Below, in pieces: positions 27,363 to 36,185 of a DNA stretch of 64,000 nt (position 1 is the stretch's first letter; each line of letters opens with the position of its first letter). A program made the position numbers and the translations under genes. The DNA is from Dokdonia sinensis (GTDB taxonomy: Bacteria; Bacteroidota; Bacteroidia; Flavobacteriales; Flavobacteriaceae): positions 62,001 through 126,000 of the forward strand of contig NZ_REFV01000007.1 of assembly GCF_003688895.1 (NCBI RefSeq), read 5' to 3'. The notes beneath the pieces were generated by a model. It was not told the DNA's origin and did no database searches. It was given only the letters and a program-made list of their open reading frames with translations.

Positions 27363-29027
27363 CTATTGCTTCTTGGATTTCTTTTGTTTTGTGGTTGGGA
27401 GAGATTCCTTCTCCTTTTGCCCTTCGGGCAAATTGCTCGGAATTAGTAACCTCAAATCCTCCAGCGTATTAGCCTCCTCAATCTTCTTATCCTGTCGCCA
27501 TCTCAAAATTCTAGGAAATCGCGTAGCAATTCCACTCTTATGTCTTTTTGATAATGCAATCCCCTCAAAAGCAATTTCAAAAACGTGATGCGGAGTCACA
27601 CTGCGCACGGGGCCGAAACGTTCCAACGTATTTTTCTTAATCCAAGCATCTACTTTTCGGAACTCGGCGTCGGTAAGGCCTGAGTACGCTTTCGCGAAAG
27701 TCACTAGCTCGGTCTTATCCTCATTCCACAAGCCGAAGGTATAGTCTGTAAATAAATTGCTTCGCCTTCCGTGACCTCGCATAGCGTAGGTGAGTACGGC
27801 GTCTATAGTGAGCGGGTCTACTTTCCACTTCCACCAGTCGCCTTTTTTTCGGCCTACGCGGTAGGGGCTATCCTTTCTTTTAATCATCAAACCTTCAGAG
27901 CGCATTTCTCTACTTCGGTCACGCTCGGTTGCCATAGCCTCCCAGCTGTCAAATTCCATTGTTTCTGAAATGCCTATTGGCAGATCTTTATCTGTAATAT
28001 TGCTATATACCGATTCTAAAATATTTCTACGTTTCGCGAAAGCGGTCTCACGTATATCTTCTCCTTCCCATTCTAAAATATCGTAGGCTTTAATAATCAC
28101 GGGTACATCCTTGAGCATCTTTTTGCTCACCGTCTTCCGACCGATGCGCGCTTGCAAATCATTAAAAGTGCCTATCTGCCCGTCATAAAATGGTAACAAC
28201 TCGCCATCGATTACGGTGCCGTCTGGAATGTGCTCCTTTAAGATTTCCAGCTCGGGATATTTGTTGGTCACAAGTTCTTCCCCACGGCTCCAAATAAAGA
28301 TTTCTCCGTTCCGGAAAATAGTTTGAGAGCGTATGCCGTCCCATTTGTGTTCGGCGAGGAAGTCGTTTACATTGCCCAATTCGCTAGCATCATCTTCGAT
28401 CGCGTAGGCTAGAAAAAAGGGATAGGGTCTGGAAAATTCTTGACTCGCATCTTCCTCGATAACAAGGTCGTGAAAGTTAACCGTCTTTGGGTCCCAGTTG
28501 CCCATCAGTTTATAGGCAAGTTCGTCTTCATCAATTTGGGTTGCTTGTGAGAGCGCACGGGTCATCAATTTCTGACTCACCCCGATGCGGAAACCCCCTG
28601 TAATTAATTTTGTAAAAACGAAACGTTCATAATAATTGAGATTTGCCCAATTATCAAAAAGATATTCTTTTTTTTCTTCATCACTTTTTCGCTTGAGCGC
28701 AATCATCTCCTCAAGAAACTGGGTGAGCGATTTTTCAGAAGAGTTTGTAGCGGTTGGGATGACAAGCGCTATGGTTTCGGCAAGGTCACCCACGATATGA
28801 TAGCTCTCTTCAAACAACCAGAGCGGAATGTTTGCGAGTTCGCTCGCCCACTCGCGCAATAAAGTTGTATTCACAGGTCGTGGCGGGCGACGATGCGAGA
28901 GTATTGCAATCGTCCATACCTTGTCATCATCTGGAGCCTCTTGAAAATAGTGCGCAAGGGCTTTTACCTTTTCGTTAGTTTTATTTGTGGAGTCTAGGGT
29001 TTTTATGAGGGAGGCAAATAGTTTCAT
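27363..29027 (-). CDS. ATP-dependent DNA ligase (ligase-associated DNA damage response)
   Basis: 554 residues. Adenylation domain with nucleophile Lys228 in AEHKWDGIRSQ (motif I KxDG), motif III-type DGELLPFYDG, motif IV/V EGLMIKRKDSPY and KGDWWKWKVD, preceded by an N-terminal DNA-binding domain (1-200) and followed by an OB-fold domain (about 420-520). Seals DNA nicks using ATP. The Lys-rich C-terminus is not conserved. The ATG overlaps the stop of the upstream exonuclease gene (ATGA), showing a tight operon. Contains two imperfect palindrome copies (27688, read TFAKA; 28030, read AFAKR). Confidence 0.95.
   Translation of the reverse strand: MKLFASLIKTLDSTNKTNEKVKALAHYFQEAPDDDKVWTIAILSHRRPPRPVNTTLLREWASELANIPLWLFEESYHIVGDLAETIALVIPTATNSSEKSLTQFLEEMIALKRKSDEEKKEYLFDNWANLNYYERFVFTKLITGGFRIGVSQKLMTRALSQATQIDEDELAYKLMGNWDPKTVNFHDLVIEEDASQEFSRPYPFFLAYAIEDDASELGNVNDFLAEHKWDGIRSQTIFRNGEIFIWSRGEELVTNKYPELEILKEHIPDGTVIDGELLPFYDGQIGTFNDLQARIGRKTVSKKMLKDVPVIIKAYDILEWEGEDIRETAFAKRRNILESVYSNITDKDLPIGISETMEFDSWEAMATERDRSREMRSEGLMIKRKDSPYRVGRKKGDWWKWKVDPLTIDAVLTYAMRGHGRRSNLFTDYTFGLWNEDKTELVTFAKAYSGLTDAEFRKVDAWIKKNTLERFGPVRSVTPHHVFEIAFEGIALSKRHKSGIATRFPRILRWRQDKKIEEANTLEDLRLLIPSNLPEGQKEKESLPTTKQKKSKKQ
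27688..27701. repeat. Palindrome near-copy GCTTTCGCGAAAGT (coding)
   Basis: Last base changed; inside the ligase gene and read as TFAKA on the gene strand. Confidence 0.88.
28030..28043. repeat. Palindrome variant with one base lost (coding)
   Basis: ACGTTTCGCGAAAGCG instead of ACGCTTTCGCGAAAGCG; in the ligase gene, read AFAKR. Core TTTCGCGAAAGC at 28032-28043 is intact. Confidence 0.8.
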
Positions 29028-30052
29028 ACGGCGGTTTCCTCCTCTTCTTTTTTGGTGTCCATTTCTGCAAGTTCACCTTCATATTGCGTTTCTTCAGTTC
29101 TGGCATCATACCCAATACTCCGAAGGTATCTTGAGAAAATATCAGTATATCCGTGGGTGCAGATTATTTTCTCAGCGCCTGTGGCTTCTATGCTTTCTAA
29201 TAAAGCTGGCCAGTCACAATGGTCGCTCATTACAAAACCTTTATCTATCGCCCTGCGACGACGGGCACCTCTAAAGGTCATCCAGCCACTGGCACTAGCA
29301 GTCACATAGGGCACCATTTTTCTAATCCACGTACTGCCGTGGGCACTGGGTGGGGCGAGGACGATGCTTCCTTTAAAGTCGGCTTTTGGGGTGTCTCTGG
29401 TTATCAATTCGGTGGCGGGCATATCCATCATTGGGCGCAGGACTTCGGTCATTTTTTCTATCGCTCCGTGGGTCATTATTTTGCCAATGCTGGGATCTAG
29501 ATGTTTTAAAAGTCGCTGTGCTTTTCCTAAGCTGTAGGCAAACAGTACAGAGCATTTCCCTTCGGCTTTGTTTTGCGCCCACCAGGTGTTGATGTCGTGC
29601 ATAACTTCGGCTTGCGGGGTCCATTTAAAGGCAGGAAGGCCGAAGGTACATTCGGTTATGAATGTGTTACATTTTACAGGTTCGTAGGGTTCAGAAATGC
29701 CATCAATTTCGGTTTTGTAGTCGCCAGTAAATACCCATACTTCACCTTTGTGCTCTACTCGTATTTGACTGGAGCCGGGAATGTGTCCTGCGGGGTGAAA
29801 GGTGAATTTTACGTTGTTTATGTTTACGCTTTCGCGAAAGCGTACTCCTGAAACATTTATATCTCCTAGACGATGTGAAATGATAGGCACATTGCTCTCG
29901 TGGGTGATGTATTGTTTGTGTCCCCACCGGCTGTGGTCTGCGTGGCCGTGGGTAATGAGGGCTTTATCCACAGGCTTCCACGGGTCGAGATAGACCTTTG
30001 CGGGTGGGCAGTAAATGCCTTTATCTGTAAATTCTAGGAGTGGTTTTTTCAA
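29024..30052 (-). CDS. Ligase-associated DNA exonuclease, metallo-beta-lactamase fold
   Basis: 342 residues. MBL/beta-CASP-type nuclease related to SNM1/Artemis: metal-binding HGHADH at 35-40, further histidine in FHPAGHIPGSSQIR and the Asp in VFTGDYKTE. First gene of the four-gene minus-strand operon exonuclease-ligase-GIY-YIG-helicase; the known set also includes a PdeM-like phosphoesterase, which is not visible here. Residues 71-75 RFRES come from a palindrome copy. No promoter could be assigned in the 195-base gap upstream, which is shared divergently with the lipoprotein gene at 30257. Confidence 0.93.
   Translation of the reverse strand: MKKPLLEFTDKGIYCPPAKVYLDPWKPVDKALITHGHADHSRWGHKQYITHESNVPIISHRLGDINVSGVRFRESVNINNVKFTFHPAGHIPGSSQIRVEHKGEVWVFTGDYKTEIDGISEPYEPVKCNTFITECTFGLPAFKWTPQAEVMHDINTWWAQNKAEGKCSVLFAYSLGKAQRLLKHLDPSIGKIMTHGAIEKMTEVLRPMMDMPATELITRDTPKADFKGSIVLAPPSAHGSTWIRKMVPYVTASASGWMTFRGARRRRAIDKGFVMSDHCDWPALLESIEATGAEKIICTHGYTDIFSRYLRSIGYDARTEETQYEGELAEMDTKKEEEETAV
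29828..29841. repeat. GCTTTCGCGAAAGC palindrome, copy 10 (coding, FRES frame)
   Basis: Perfect copy near the 5' end of the exonuclease gene; with flanks it is an 18-base palindrome. Confidence 0.97.
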
Positions 30053-30212
30053 GCTGGATTTTTCTTTTTCAGCTTAAAGATACGCGTGGGGAGATTATAA
30101 ATTTGATGTCTTAAGAGAACTTTAGAACTAATGTAAGGGGTAAATACGTCCACCAACACTACACATTATTATGCGAAACTGACATTTTGTACCCAAATGA
30201 GAAAGGCACAGA

Positions 30213-30243
30213 TTTTGTTTTTTTAAGTGCAATATTAAATTTA
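30213..30243 (+). promoter_or_regulatory. Candidate promoter of the lipoprotein gene at 30257
   Basis: TTTTG at 30213-30217 and TAAATTTA at 30236-30243 (one base off TAnnTTTG), 18-base spacer. The leader is short. Confidence 0.35.
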
Positions 30244-30256
30244 AAAATTGTTCAAG

Positions 30257-30802
30257 ATGAAGAGATTAATCATATTTCTATCGACAGCAATTTTGGCTGT
30301 CAGTTGTCAGGCGCAGGAAGAATCTTCTCAGGATTTTGCGCATAGAGAAACACAAAAAGATTCGGTAAAACCAAAAGGGCAATGGCGTGTGAATAGAGAA
30401 GTAGATGAGCACGGAAATATCGTGCGCTATGACTCCATTTATTCTTGGTCTTCTTCGGGTAACAACCTGGCCGAACTACAAGAAATAAACCCCGATAGCC
30501 TTATGGCACAGATGCGCGAGCGTATGCGCAGTTCCTTTGGGATGATGGGAGGTGACCCCTTTGCAGGTTTTTTTGAAGAGGACTCTGAGCAAGGTAATCC
30601 ATTTATGGACGACTTTTTTAACAATGATCCGTTTGAGAGTTTTCCCAATATGGATGCCATAAGAAAACGTATGGAGGCAATGATGCAACGTCATAGTGAA
30701 GCGCCCGGTTTTGGTAGACCGTGGATACCCGCCGAACCCGAAAAAGCTAAGGAACCAGCTGGTGGGAAAACCGAAAAAACTACTTGGAAGCACACCATTT
30801 AA
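30257..30802 (+). CDS. Small lipoprotein of unknown function
   Basis: 181 residues from MKRLIIFLS. A lipobox L-A-V-S-C ends at Cys17, so the protein is probably lipidated. The remainder is low-complexity, rich in Asp/Glu, Met, Phe and Pro (GNPFMDDFFNNDPFESFPNM and repeats of this kind), with no recognisable domain. It lies directly upstream of the cbpA-like gene but a strong terminator separates them, so joint transcription is unlikely. Confidence 0.7.
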   Translation: MKRLIIFLSTAILAVSCQAQEESSQDFAHRETQKDSVKPKGQWRVNREVDEHGNIVRYDSIYSWSSSGNNLAELQEINPDSLMAQMRERMRSSFGMMGGDPFAGFFEEDSEQGNPFMDDFFNNDPFESFPNMDAIRKRMEAMMQRHSEAPGFGRPWIPAEPEKAKEPAGGKTEKTTWKHTI

Positions 30803-30805
30803 ATT

Positions 30806-30835
30806 AAATCCCATCTTAAAAGATGGGATTTTTTT
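30806..30835 (+). terminator. Rho-independent terminator
   Basis: AATCCCATCTT / AAGATGGGATT type stem with a tiny AAA loop running into a T-tract, directly behind the lipoprotein gene. Confidence 0.85.
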
Positions 30836-30890
30836 AACACCCACATTTAGGTTCATTTAGTTACTTTATTAAAGAAAGAACAACCTGATA

Positions 30891-31805
30891 ATGGAATATA
30901 TAGACTACTATAAAACGCTAGGCATTCCCAAAACGGCTTCTGATAAGGAAATCAAGAAGGCGTATCGGAAGCTCGCGCGAAAATACCACCCCGACGTAAA
31001 CCCCAATGACAAGGAAGCCGAACGTAAGTTTAAGGAGATAAATGAGGCAAATGAAGTTTTGAGCAATCCAGAAAATCGTAAAAAATATGACGAGTACGGA
31101 AAAGACTGGAAACACGCAGAGGAGTTTGAAAAAGCAAAGCGTTCTGGTGCCTATCGCCAAGGAGGCGGAGATCCTTTTGGAAGAGGTCGTACGTATACAC
31201 AGACAGATTTTGGGGGAGAGGATTTTTCAGATTTTTTCAGTTCGATGTTTGGAGGCGCTTCGGGAGGAGGTTTCCACTCAAGACAGGCACAGTTTAGAGG
31301 GCAGGATTATAATGCAGAGCTTAAGCTCAATCTAACGGATGTTTATACTTCCCAGAAACAAACGCTCACTATAAACGGAAAGAACATCAGACTCACCATC
31401 CCCGCAGGTGTTGAGGACGGACAAACCATAAAAATTTCTGGATATGGTGGCGAAGGGACAAATGGAGGGCCAAAAGGAGATTTATACATCACCTTTAAAA
31501 TTTTGAACAACACGGCCTTTAAGAGAGATAGGGCAAACCTTTACAAGGATGTGGACTTAGATATGATTACTGCTGTACTTGGAGGGGAAATCACAGTTGA
31601 TACCTTTAACAGCAAGGTAAAACTCAAAGTGAAGCCCGAAACCCAATCTGGCACCCAGGTCAAACTAAAGGGTAAAGGCTTCCCGAAATACAAACAGGAA
31701 AACAATCACGGCGACCTTTATATTACTTACAAGGTAAAAACTCCGACCAATCTTTCTGCCCAACAAAAGGCCCTGTTTAAACAAATTGCAGACTTAAATA
31801 AATAG
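30891..31805 (+). CDS. cbpA: DnaJ/CbpA-family co-chaperone
   Basis: 304 residues. J-domain 1-68 with HPD at 33-35, a Gly/Phe-rich linker (about 90-125, GGGFHSR), and the C-terminal DnaJ substrate-binding domains (about 130-300) without the zinc-finger cysteines, which defines the type II/CbpA class. It stimulates DnaK ATPase. The following gene, two bases downstream of its stop, encodes the CbpM-type modulator, confirming the CbpA assignment. Confidence 0.93.
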   Translation: MEYIDYYKTLGIPKTASDKEIKKAYRKLARKYHPDVNPNDKEAERKFKEINEANEVLSNPENRKKYDEYGKDWKHAEEFEKAKRSGAYRQGGGDPFGRGRTYTQTDFGGEDFSDFFSSMFGGASGGGFHSRQAQFRGQDYNAELKLNLTDVYTSQKQTLTINGKNIRLTIPAGVEDGQTIKISGYGGEGTNGGPKGDLYITFKILNNTAFKRDRANLYKDVDLDMITAVLGGEITVDTFNSKVKLKVKPETQSGTQVKLKGKGFPKYKQENNHGDLYITYKVKTPTNLSAQQKALFKQIADLNK

Positions 31806-31807
31806 CT

Positions 31808-32086
31808 ATGAGTACAACATATATTAAGATAACGGATTTTTGCGGTAGCCACGGCATCGAGACAACGTATGTAGAGCGTCTTCAAGATTACGGACTCATA
31901 AGCTTGCACGACCGTGAGTTCATTCAGCACGAGGAACTTCCCAGAGTAGAAAAAATCATCAGGCTCAATCGGGAGATGGATATTAATTTTGAGGGGATAG
32001 ACGTAATTCTCAATTTGCTAGAACGCATAGAAAAACTGGACACCGACGTACAAAAATTACGTAATAGACTGAATTTATACGAATAG
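31808..32086 (+). CDS. cbpM: CbpM-type chaperone modulator (MerR-like)
   Basis: 92 residues. N-terminal MerR-like helix-turn-helix region (ITDFCGSHGIETTYVERLQDYGLI) followed by a coiled coil (LNLLERIEKLDTDVQKLRNRLNLYE). CbpM proteins bind the J-domain of CbpA and hold it inactive. Co-operonic with cbpA with a two-base gap; small size and position are exactly as in other species. Confidence 0.9.
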   Translation: MSTTYIKITDFCGSHGIETTYVERLQDYGLISLHDREFIQHEELPRVEKIIRLNREMDINFEGIDVILNLLERIEKLDTDVQKLRNRLNLYE

Positions 32087-32111
32087 TAGCAGCATAAATG
32101 ATATTGAAAAG

Positions 32112-32142
32112 AAAAGGTCAACCTTATTGGGTTGACCTTTTT
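32112..32142 (+). terminator. Terminator of the cbpA-cbpM operon
   Basis: AAAAGGTCAACC / GGTTGACCTTTTT with a small TTATT loop; nearly symmetric, so it may serve the convergent T9SS gene too. Confidence 0.88.
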
Positions 32143-32144
32143 CT

Positions 32145-32158
32145 GCTTTCGCGAAAGC
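32145..32158. repeat. GCTTTCGCGAAAGC palindrome, copy 11 (intergenic)
   Basis: Perfect copy placed two bases after the terminator T-tract, between convergent genes. Confidence 0.97.
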
Positions 32159-32181
32159 GAAATACGCATCATTAAATTCTA

Positions 32182-34713
32182 CTATCGAACAACCAGTTTT
32201 TTTGTAACCTCGACACCTTCTATTTGCATTTTGAGCAAGTAAATTCCCGCCGAAACTGAAGATAGGTCTACTGCAGATGATAAGCTTCCATCTGTTACTT
32301 TAGAAGAAAGCACACGTTTTCCTGTGATGTCATATACATTAATTTCAGTAACGAGACTGTTACCAGCGCTTCTCCATTGCAGATTAAAAATACCATTAGA
32401 TGGATTAGGGAAAATACGCAGACTGTTGCTTGAAAATGAATCTACAGATAGTGCTTCTTGAGGTATAGCACTCTGCCAAATTCCTCTTCCGTAAGTCCCT
32501 GCCGTTATATTCCCATCTGTATAGTTTATCTCTAGATCACGTACGGTAACATTAGGCAATCCATTATCAAATGGAGTCCAATCTTCTGTCACATCATCAT
32601 ATCTCCAGACACCTATGCTTGTTCCTAAAAAGAGTGGATTATCAGAGTGGTTATTTTGGTTTTTAATAACAAGTTTTGGAATATTAGGTAAAGAGCCTGT
32701 GATGTCGTCTATGTCATCTACTTCACTAATATCATCATCATCTAGGGTGATTTTAAAAACTCTACCATTAGCACCTCTTGTAGTCACATATAGAATGCGA
32801 TTATCTTCTCCGTCTACATCAACCCAGGTAATATCGCTTGAGAAGGATGTTGCTAGGGTTGTGAAACTCGTTCCGCCATTTACACTCTGGCGCAAGGTAT
32901 TGCTATAAGCGACGTACATAATATCATCGTCACTAGGATCAAGAGCCATATGCTTAACGGTTCCACCTGCTGCAACTGTGCTAGAGAGACGAGACCAAGA
33001 AAGGGTTACGGGATTAAATTCCCATATGCTTCGATATGCTCCAATAACACGGCCGTCCTTAGAATAGCCAAGAGGTGTAATCCAGTCACCACTATCAGGA
33101 CCGTTTGGGAAACCATTTGTTGCTAGTGAAGCACCACCATCCTCTGTTATGTAAGGCCCGCCACCGCCTTGAATAAGACCAGTCATTTTATTTGAGTCCT
33201 GCGGGTCAATGACCACATTCATTCCATCTGCTCCGTAAAAGTTATGCCATTGATTGTTTGATCGACCATAACCTCCATTATCCTGAAGTCCTCCCGCAAT
33301 AATTTGCGAGTCATCTTTTGCGACATCAATTCTATAAAACTGACCGATTGCTAGATTTTCTGTAAGGTCGGTAAAAACAACTCCGTTATTTTCTGAAACA
33401 TAAATCCCACCGTCACTACCACAATATAGTTTCCCGTTAATGTATCGGAGGTTGTGAATATCTGCGTGTGTATATGAGGGCTGCTCGGGAGAACTCCAAT
33501 TATTTATCCGGACAAAAGAGGCTCCAGAATTTGTAGATCTCCACACATTTAGGACTCCAGTAAAAATAATATTCTCATCTGTATCAGAAACGGCGAAAGC
33601 AAAGTCATACCAGGATTGTGAAGACCCATCAAACACTCCTGGATCACCATTACTTGTTAGGGTAAAGGTTTCTCCTGCATCTGTAGATTTATAAATTCCT
33701 TTAAATTGATTATTACCGTTTGCAGCAAAAATATAGACTACATCAGGATTTGCAGGTGTTACGTCTATCGTGAGTCTGTTTACGGCTCCATTCGGAGTTC
33801 CGTCTGTGCGCAAAGACCAAGTGTCACCACCATCTACAGACTTATAAAATCTATTAGAAGATACACAGTACAATATATCAGGATTACCTGGTTGTACGCG
33901 CATATCTCTTATGTTTCCAGAGCGAACTAATGTCCAGTCGTCACCACCGTTAGTCGTTTTATAAACACCGCTAGAGGAAGAAGTCCATAAAATATTACTA
34001 TCTGTTGGGTGAATAAAAATCTCATTAAAAGAAAGCGGAGAATTTGTTTCATTAAGTCCGGTAAAGTCCCAGGTTTCTCCACCATCTAAAGATTTTAAAA
34101 CTCCAACCCCATCACTATCTCCAGCATCATCATCTCCAGTTCCTATGTATATTATATTAGAATCATTTGGGTCTACCATAATAGCAGAAACTCCTATTTG
34201 TGGTAAATCATCCGTAAGTGGTTCCCAATTTGTCCCCGCATCTGTAGACTTCCATAGACCACCATTAGGGGCACCTACATAAAGAATATCATCATTGTTA
34301 GGATCTACTGCCATAGCATTTACACGTCCTTGACCTGGAGACCAAGAGCCTGTTTCTAAATGACTTAAAGGGCCCACGGACTGCCAGTCGCCACTATCTT
34401 CTCGATTAATGCGCATAGACACTTTATCCCTCCAGCCCTGAAGTTGCTGTTGACTTGTCATTAACGTTCCATCTGGATTAAGGAAATTCTGATTAATGGA
34501 TTCCCACCGTTTAAAAGGTTTATAACCACTTCCTTTTACAGTTTCATCTTTATCTGCCCAATACGCATAAAAAGCTTCTTGAATATCTTGAAATTTTGCC
34601 GCTCTTGGATTTTCAGCAAAGGATTCCATCCACGGGGCGTCTGTTCCTATTTGTGCAAAAGCGCTTCCTGCGACTGCGCAAAATGTTAGTGTGAGGAGAG
34701 TTTTTTTAATCAT
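32182..34713 (-). CDS. VPS10/BNR-repeat secreted protein with T9SS sorting domain
   Basis: 843 residues from MIKKTLLTLTF with a Sec signal peptide (about 1-20, ending SAFAQ). Multiple BNR/sortilin-type units (S-x-D-x-G-x-x-W, e.g. STDAGTNWEPL, SLDGGETWDF, TTNGGDDWTL, SVDGGDTWSL) predict a ten-bladed-type beta-propeller across about 130-740. The last ~75 residues are a type A T9SS sorting domain (FPNPSNGIFNLQW ... KKLVVR). Expected to be exported across the outer membrane and anchored or released. A possible protease or glycan-binding role cannot be specified. A TATATTTG promoter element lies upstream at 34741-34748. Confidence 0.88.
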   Translation of the reverse strand: MIKKTLLTLTFCAVAGSAFAQIGTDAPWMESFAENPRAAKFQDIQEAFYAYWADKDETVKGSGYKPFKRWESINQNFLNPDGTLMTSQQQLQGWRDKVSMRINREDSGDWQSVGPLSHLETGSWSPGQGRVNAMAVDPNNDDILYVGAPNGGLWKSTDAGTNWEPLTDDLPQIGVSAIMVDPNDSNIIYIGTGDDDAGDSDGVGVLKSLDGGETWDFTGLNETNSPLSFNEIFIHPTDSNILWTSSSSGVYKTTNGGDDWTLVRSGNIRDMRVQPGNPDILYCVSSNRFYKSVDGGDTWSLRTDGTPNGAVNRLTIDVTPANPDVVYIFAANGNNQFKGIYKSTDAGETFTLTSNGDPGVFDGSSQSWYDFAFAVSDTDENIIFTGVLNVWRSTNSGASFVRINNWSSPEQPSYTHADIHNLRYINGKLYCGSDGGIYVSENNGVVFTDLTENLAIGQFYRIDVAKDDSQIIAGGLQDNGGYGRSNNQWHNFYGADGMNVVIDPQDSNKMTGLIQGGGGPYITEDGGASLATNGFPNGPDSGDWITPLGYSKDGRVIGAYRSIWEFNPVTLSWSRLSSTVAAGGTVKHMALDPSDDDIMYVAYSNTLRQSVNGGTSFTTLATSFSSDITWVDVDGEDNRILYVTTRGANGRVFKITLDDDDISEVDDIDDITGSLPNIPKLVIKNQNNHSDNPLFLGTSIGVWRYDDVTEDWTPFDNGLPNVTVRDLEINYTDGNITAGTYGRGIWQSAIPQEALSVDSFSSNSLRIFPNPSNGIFNLQWRSAGNSLVTEINVYDITGKRVLSSKVTDGSLSSAVDLSSVSAGIYLLKMQIEGVEVTKKLVVR

Positions 34714-34740
34714 ATTGTAGGATTTATTTAAAATGGAAAA

Positions 34741-34748
34741 CAAATATA
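34741..34748 (-). promoter_or_regulatory. -7 promoter element of the VPS10-like gene
   Basis: TATATTTG on the minus strand, 28 bases upstream of the ATG at 34713; the -33 region has TTTC rather than TTTG. Confidence 0.45.
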
Positions 34749-34859
34749 AGAGCCGAACGGCGGAAATCATAGGAAATTCTTAATAAATGAGGGATTACAA
34801 TGAGATTAATACTTAGAAAAAGGTATAAGGCTTGTTTAGTTGATAAATTCTCAACTGTT

Positions 34860-35375
34860 TTAGTTGTCATTTCTCATTTTCTCCATCTGCTTACGGTCCC
34901 AATCTGCTTTCATTACTGTTAGGGCAGAGACATTTTCATTAGGAACTGCGATGGAAAGCACGTAGTGCTGGACCTTCCAAGTGTTACCAGTTTTCTTCAT
35001 TACTCCAGAGCCTCTACAGATTCCCATTTGTGTGTCTAAATGTTCGTCGAACCACGCTGTTTCTCCATCTATATCAAGATAGATATTACGCTCTAAAGTT
35101 GAGAAAGACCAAGCTTTACCTTTATCAAAATAGGGCTTTGAGAAAGCCTTGAATTCTTGTATTTGCCAGTTTTCTGTAGCATCAGTGCCCAGAAAGACAG
35201 CATCTTCGGTCATTAGTCCAAAATAGGCGTCAAAGTCTGCACCTGCGGCAGCCTTGTGCCAGGCCTCTAGGGAAGTGTCAATGGATTTTTTAGGATCAAC
35301 TACGGTACTACTTTTCTGAGCAGAACAACTTATAAGTGTTATGAATAAAAAGCAAATAGAAAATGTATAGCGCAT
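34860..35375 (-). CDS. SnoaL/DUF4440-type NTF2-fold lipoprotein
   Basis: 171 residues. Lipobox L-I-S-C at about residue 17 (FITLISCSAQ) suggests a lipoprotein. The mature part has the cone-shaped NTF2 fold pattern: an N-terminal helix (SLEAWHKAAAGADFDAYF), GLMTEDAVFLG, then KPYFDKG and three long strands (WFDEHLDTQMG, GSGVMKKTGNTWKVQHYVLS). Such proteins are often described as DUF4440 nuclear-transport-factor-2-like; ligand unknown. Downstream neighbour of the lipoprotein at 35401 on the same strand with a 25-base gap. Confidence 0.8.
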   Translation of the reverse strand: MRYTFSICFLFITLISCSAQKSSTVVDPKKSIDTSLEAWHKAAAGADFDAYFGLMTEDAVFLGTDATENWQIQEFKAFSKPYFDKGKAWSFSTLERNIYLDIDGETAWFDEHLDTQMGICRGSGVMKKTGNTWKVQHYVLSIAVPNENVSALTVMKADWDRKQMEKMRNDN

Positions 35376-35400
35376 CTTGTTTTTTTGTCAAGATACAAAA

Positions 35401-36042
35401 TCAATAATTTTCAGAAAGGGATAAAGATGGTCTACTCGTAGGAGTTGTTTCATTGATGTCTCGTGCATCTTGTTCTTCCTGCTCCTCACGTAGCTCTTCT
35501 AGCATTTGTTCTATGCTTTTTGCATAGCGCTCATTCATCTGTAATCTTAAGTCTTGGAATGCGTTGTGCAGTTCAATGAGCTGTACCTCGATGGCATTTA
35601 TATCTATAGATTCTTTAAGAAGGAGGTCATTTAAAATTTTAATTTTAGTTTCTATAACCAGTACACGAGCATTTACGGCAGGTGGCTGTTTTATTGCTAC
35701 GGGCATAGAGATATTATCTTCTTCGGCTTGTTCCTTTTTGTCAAAAAGCGCTCTCGCATTTGCCATCTCTTCCTTGAGGTCGCCCAGATTAATATCCTTT
35801 GTTTTGAGAAGTATCTTCTCCAGGCTGGTGTATAATGTCCAATTTTTAGAAGAATCTGACGCCTTTTGAGTGAGTCGTAACTCTGGCTTTAATCGATCAA
35901 TTACATTTATAGAAAGTGTGTCCACCGCCGCGGTATCTTCGGCAACAACTTCGGTGGTTTGATTTGTGTCACCACAAGCTATAAATAGCGAGGAGGCGAT
36001 GAAACCTAGGCACAATAAGAATAGGTAAAAGGGCGTCTTCAT
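35401..36042 (-). CDS. Coiled-coil lipoprotein of unknown function
   Basis: 213 residues from MKTPFYLFLL. Lipobox L-F-I-A-C near residue 20. The mature protein is acidic and mostly helical with probable coiled coils (EIKLNDLLL-type heptads and RYAKSIEQMLEELREEQEEQ). No family recognised. A start 22 codons upstream would read through non-coding sequence before the signal peptide and is rejected. Probably the first gene of a two-lipoprotein transcript. Confidence 0.7.
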   Translation of the reverse strand: MKTPFYLFLLCLGFIASSLFIACGDTNQTTEVVAEDTAAVDTLSINVIDRLKPELRLTQKASDSSKNWTLYTSLEKILLKTKDINLGDLKEEMANARALFDKKEQAEEDNISMPVAIKQPPAVNARVLVIETKIKILNDLLLKESIDINAIEVQLIELHNAFQDLRLQMNERYAKSIEQMLEELREEQEEQDARDINETTPTSRPSLSLSENY

Positions 36043-36064
36043 TAAGGCAAAAGTATGTGAATCT

Positions 36065-36098
36065 GTTTGAGAACAAAAAGGTTTTATGATTATGTTTG
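36065..36098 (+). promoter_or_regulatory. Candidate promoter of the threonine dehydrogenase-like gene
   Basis: TTTG at 36065-36068 and TATGTTTG at 36091-36098 (perfect TAnnTTTG) with a 22-base spacer. It would give an ~80-base leader that contains palindrome copy 12. Confidence 0.5.
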
Positions 36099-36148
36099 CA
36101 GTACGCAATCGTTATCGTAGTGACGGATGTTTTAAAGATACTTTTTAC

Positions 36149-36162
36149 GCTTTCGCGAAAGC
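36149..36162. repeat. GCTTTCGCGAAAGC palindrome, copy 12 (intergenic, 5' leader)
   Basis: Perfect copy, with flanks an 18-base palindrome; 24 bases before the ATG of the SDR gene at 36186. Confidence 0.97.
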
Positions 36163-36185
36163 GTACTTAACCCCACACAAGCTTT

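Noticed and set aside
34714-34770. Upstream start for the VPS10-like protein
   Set aside because: The signal peptide starts at MIKKTLL, and the promoter element lies in the supposed extension.
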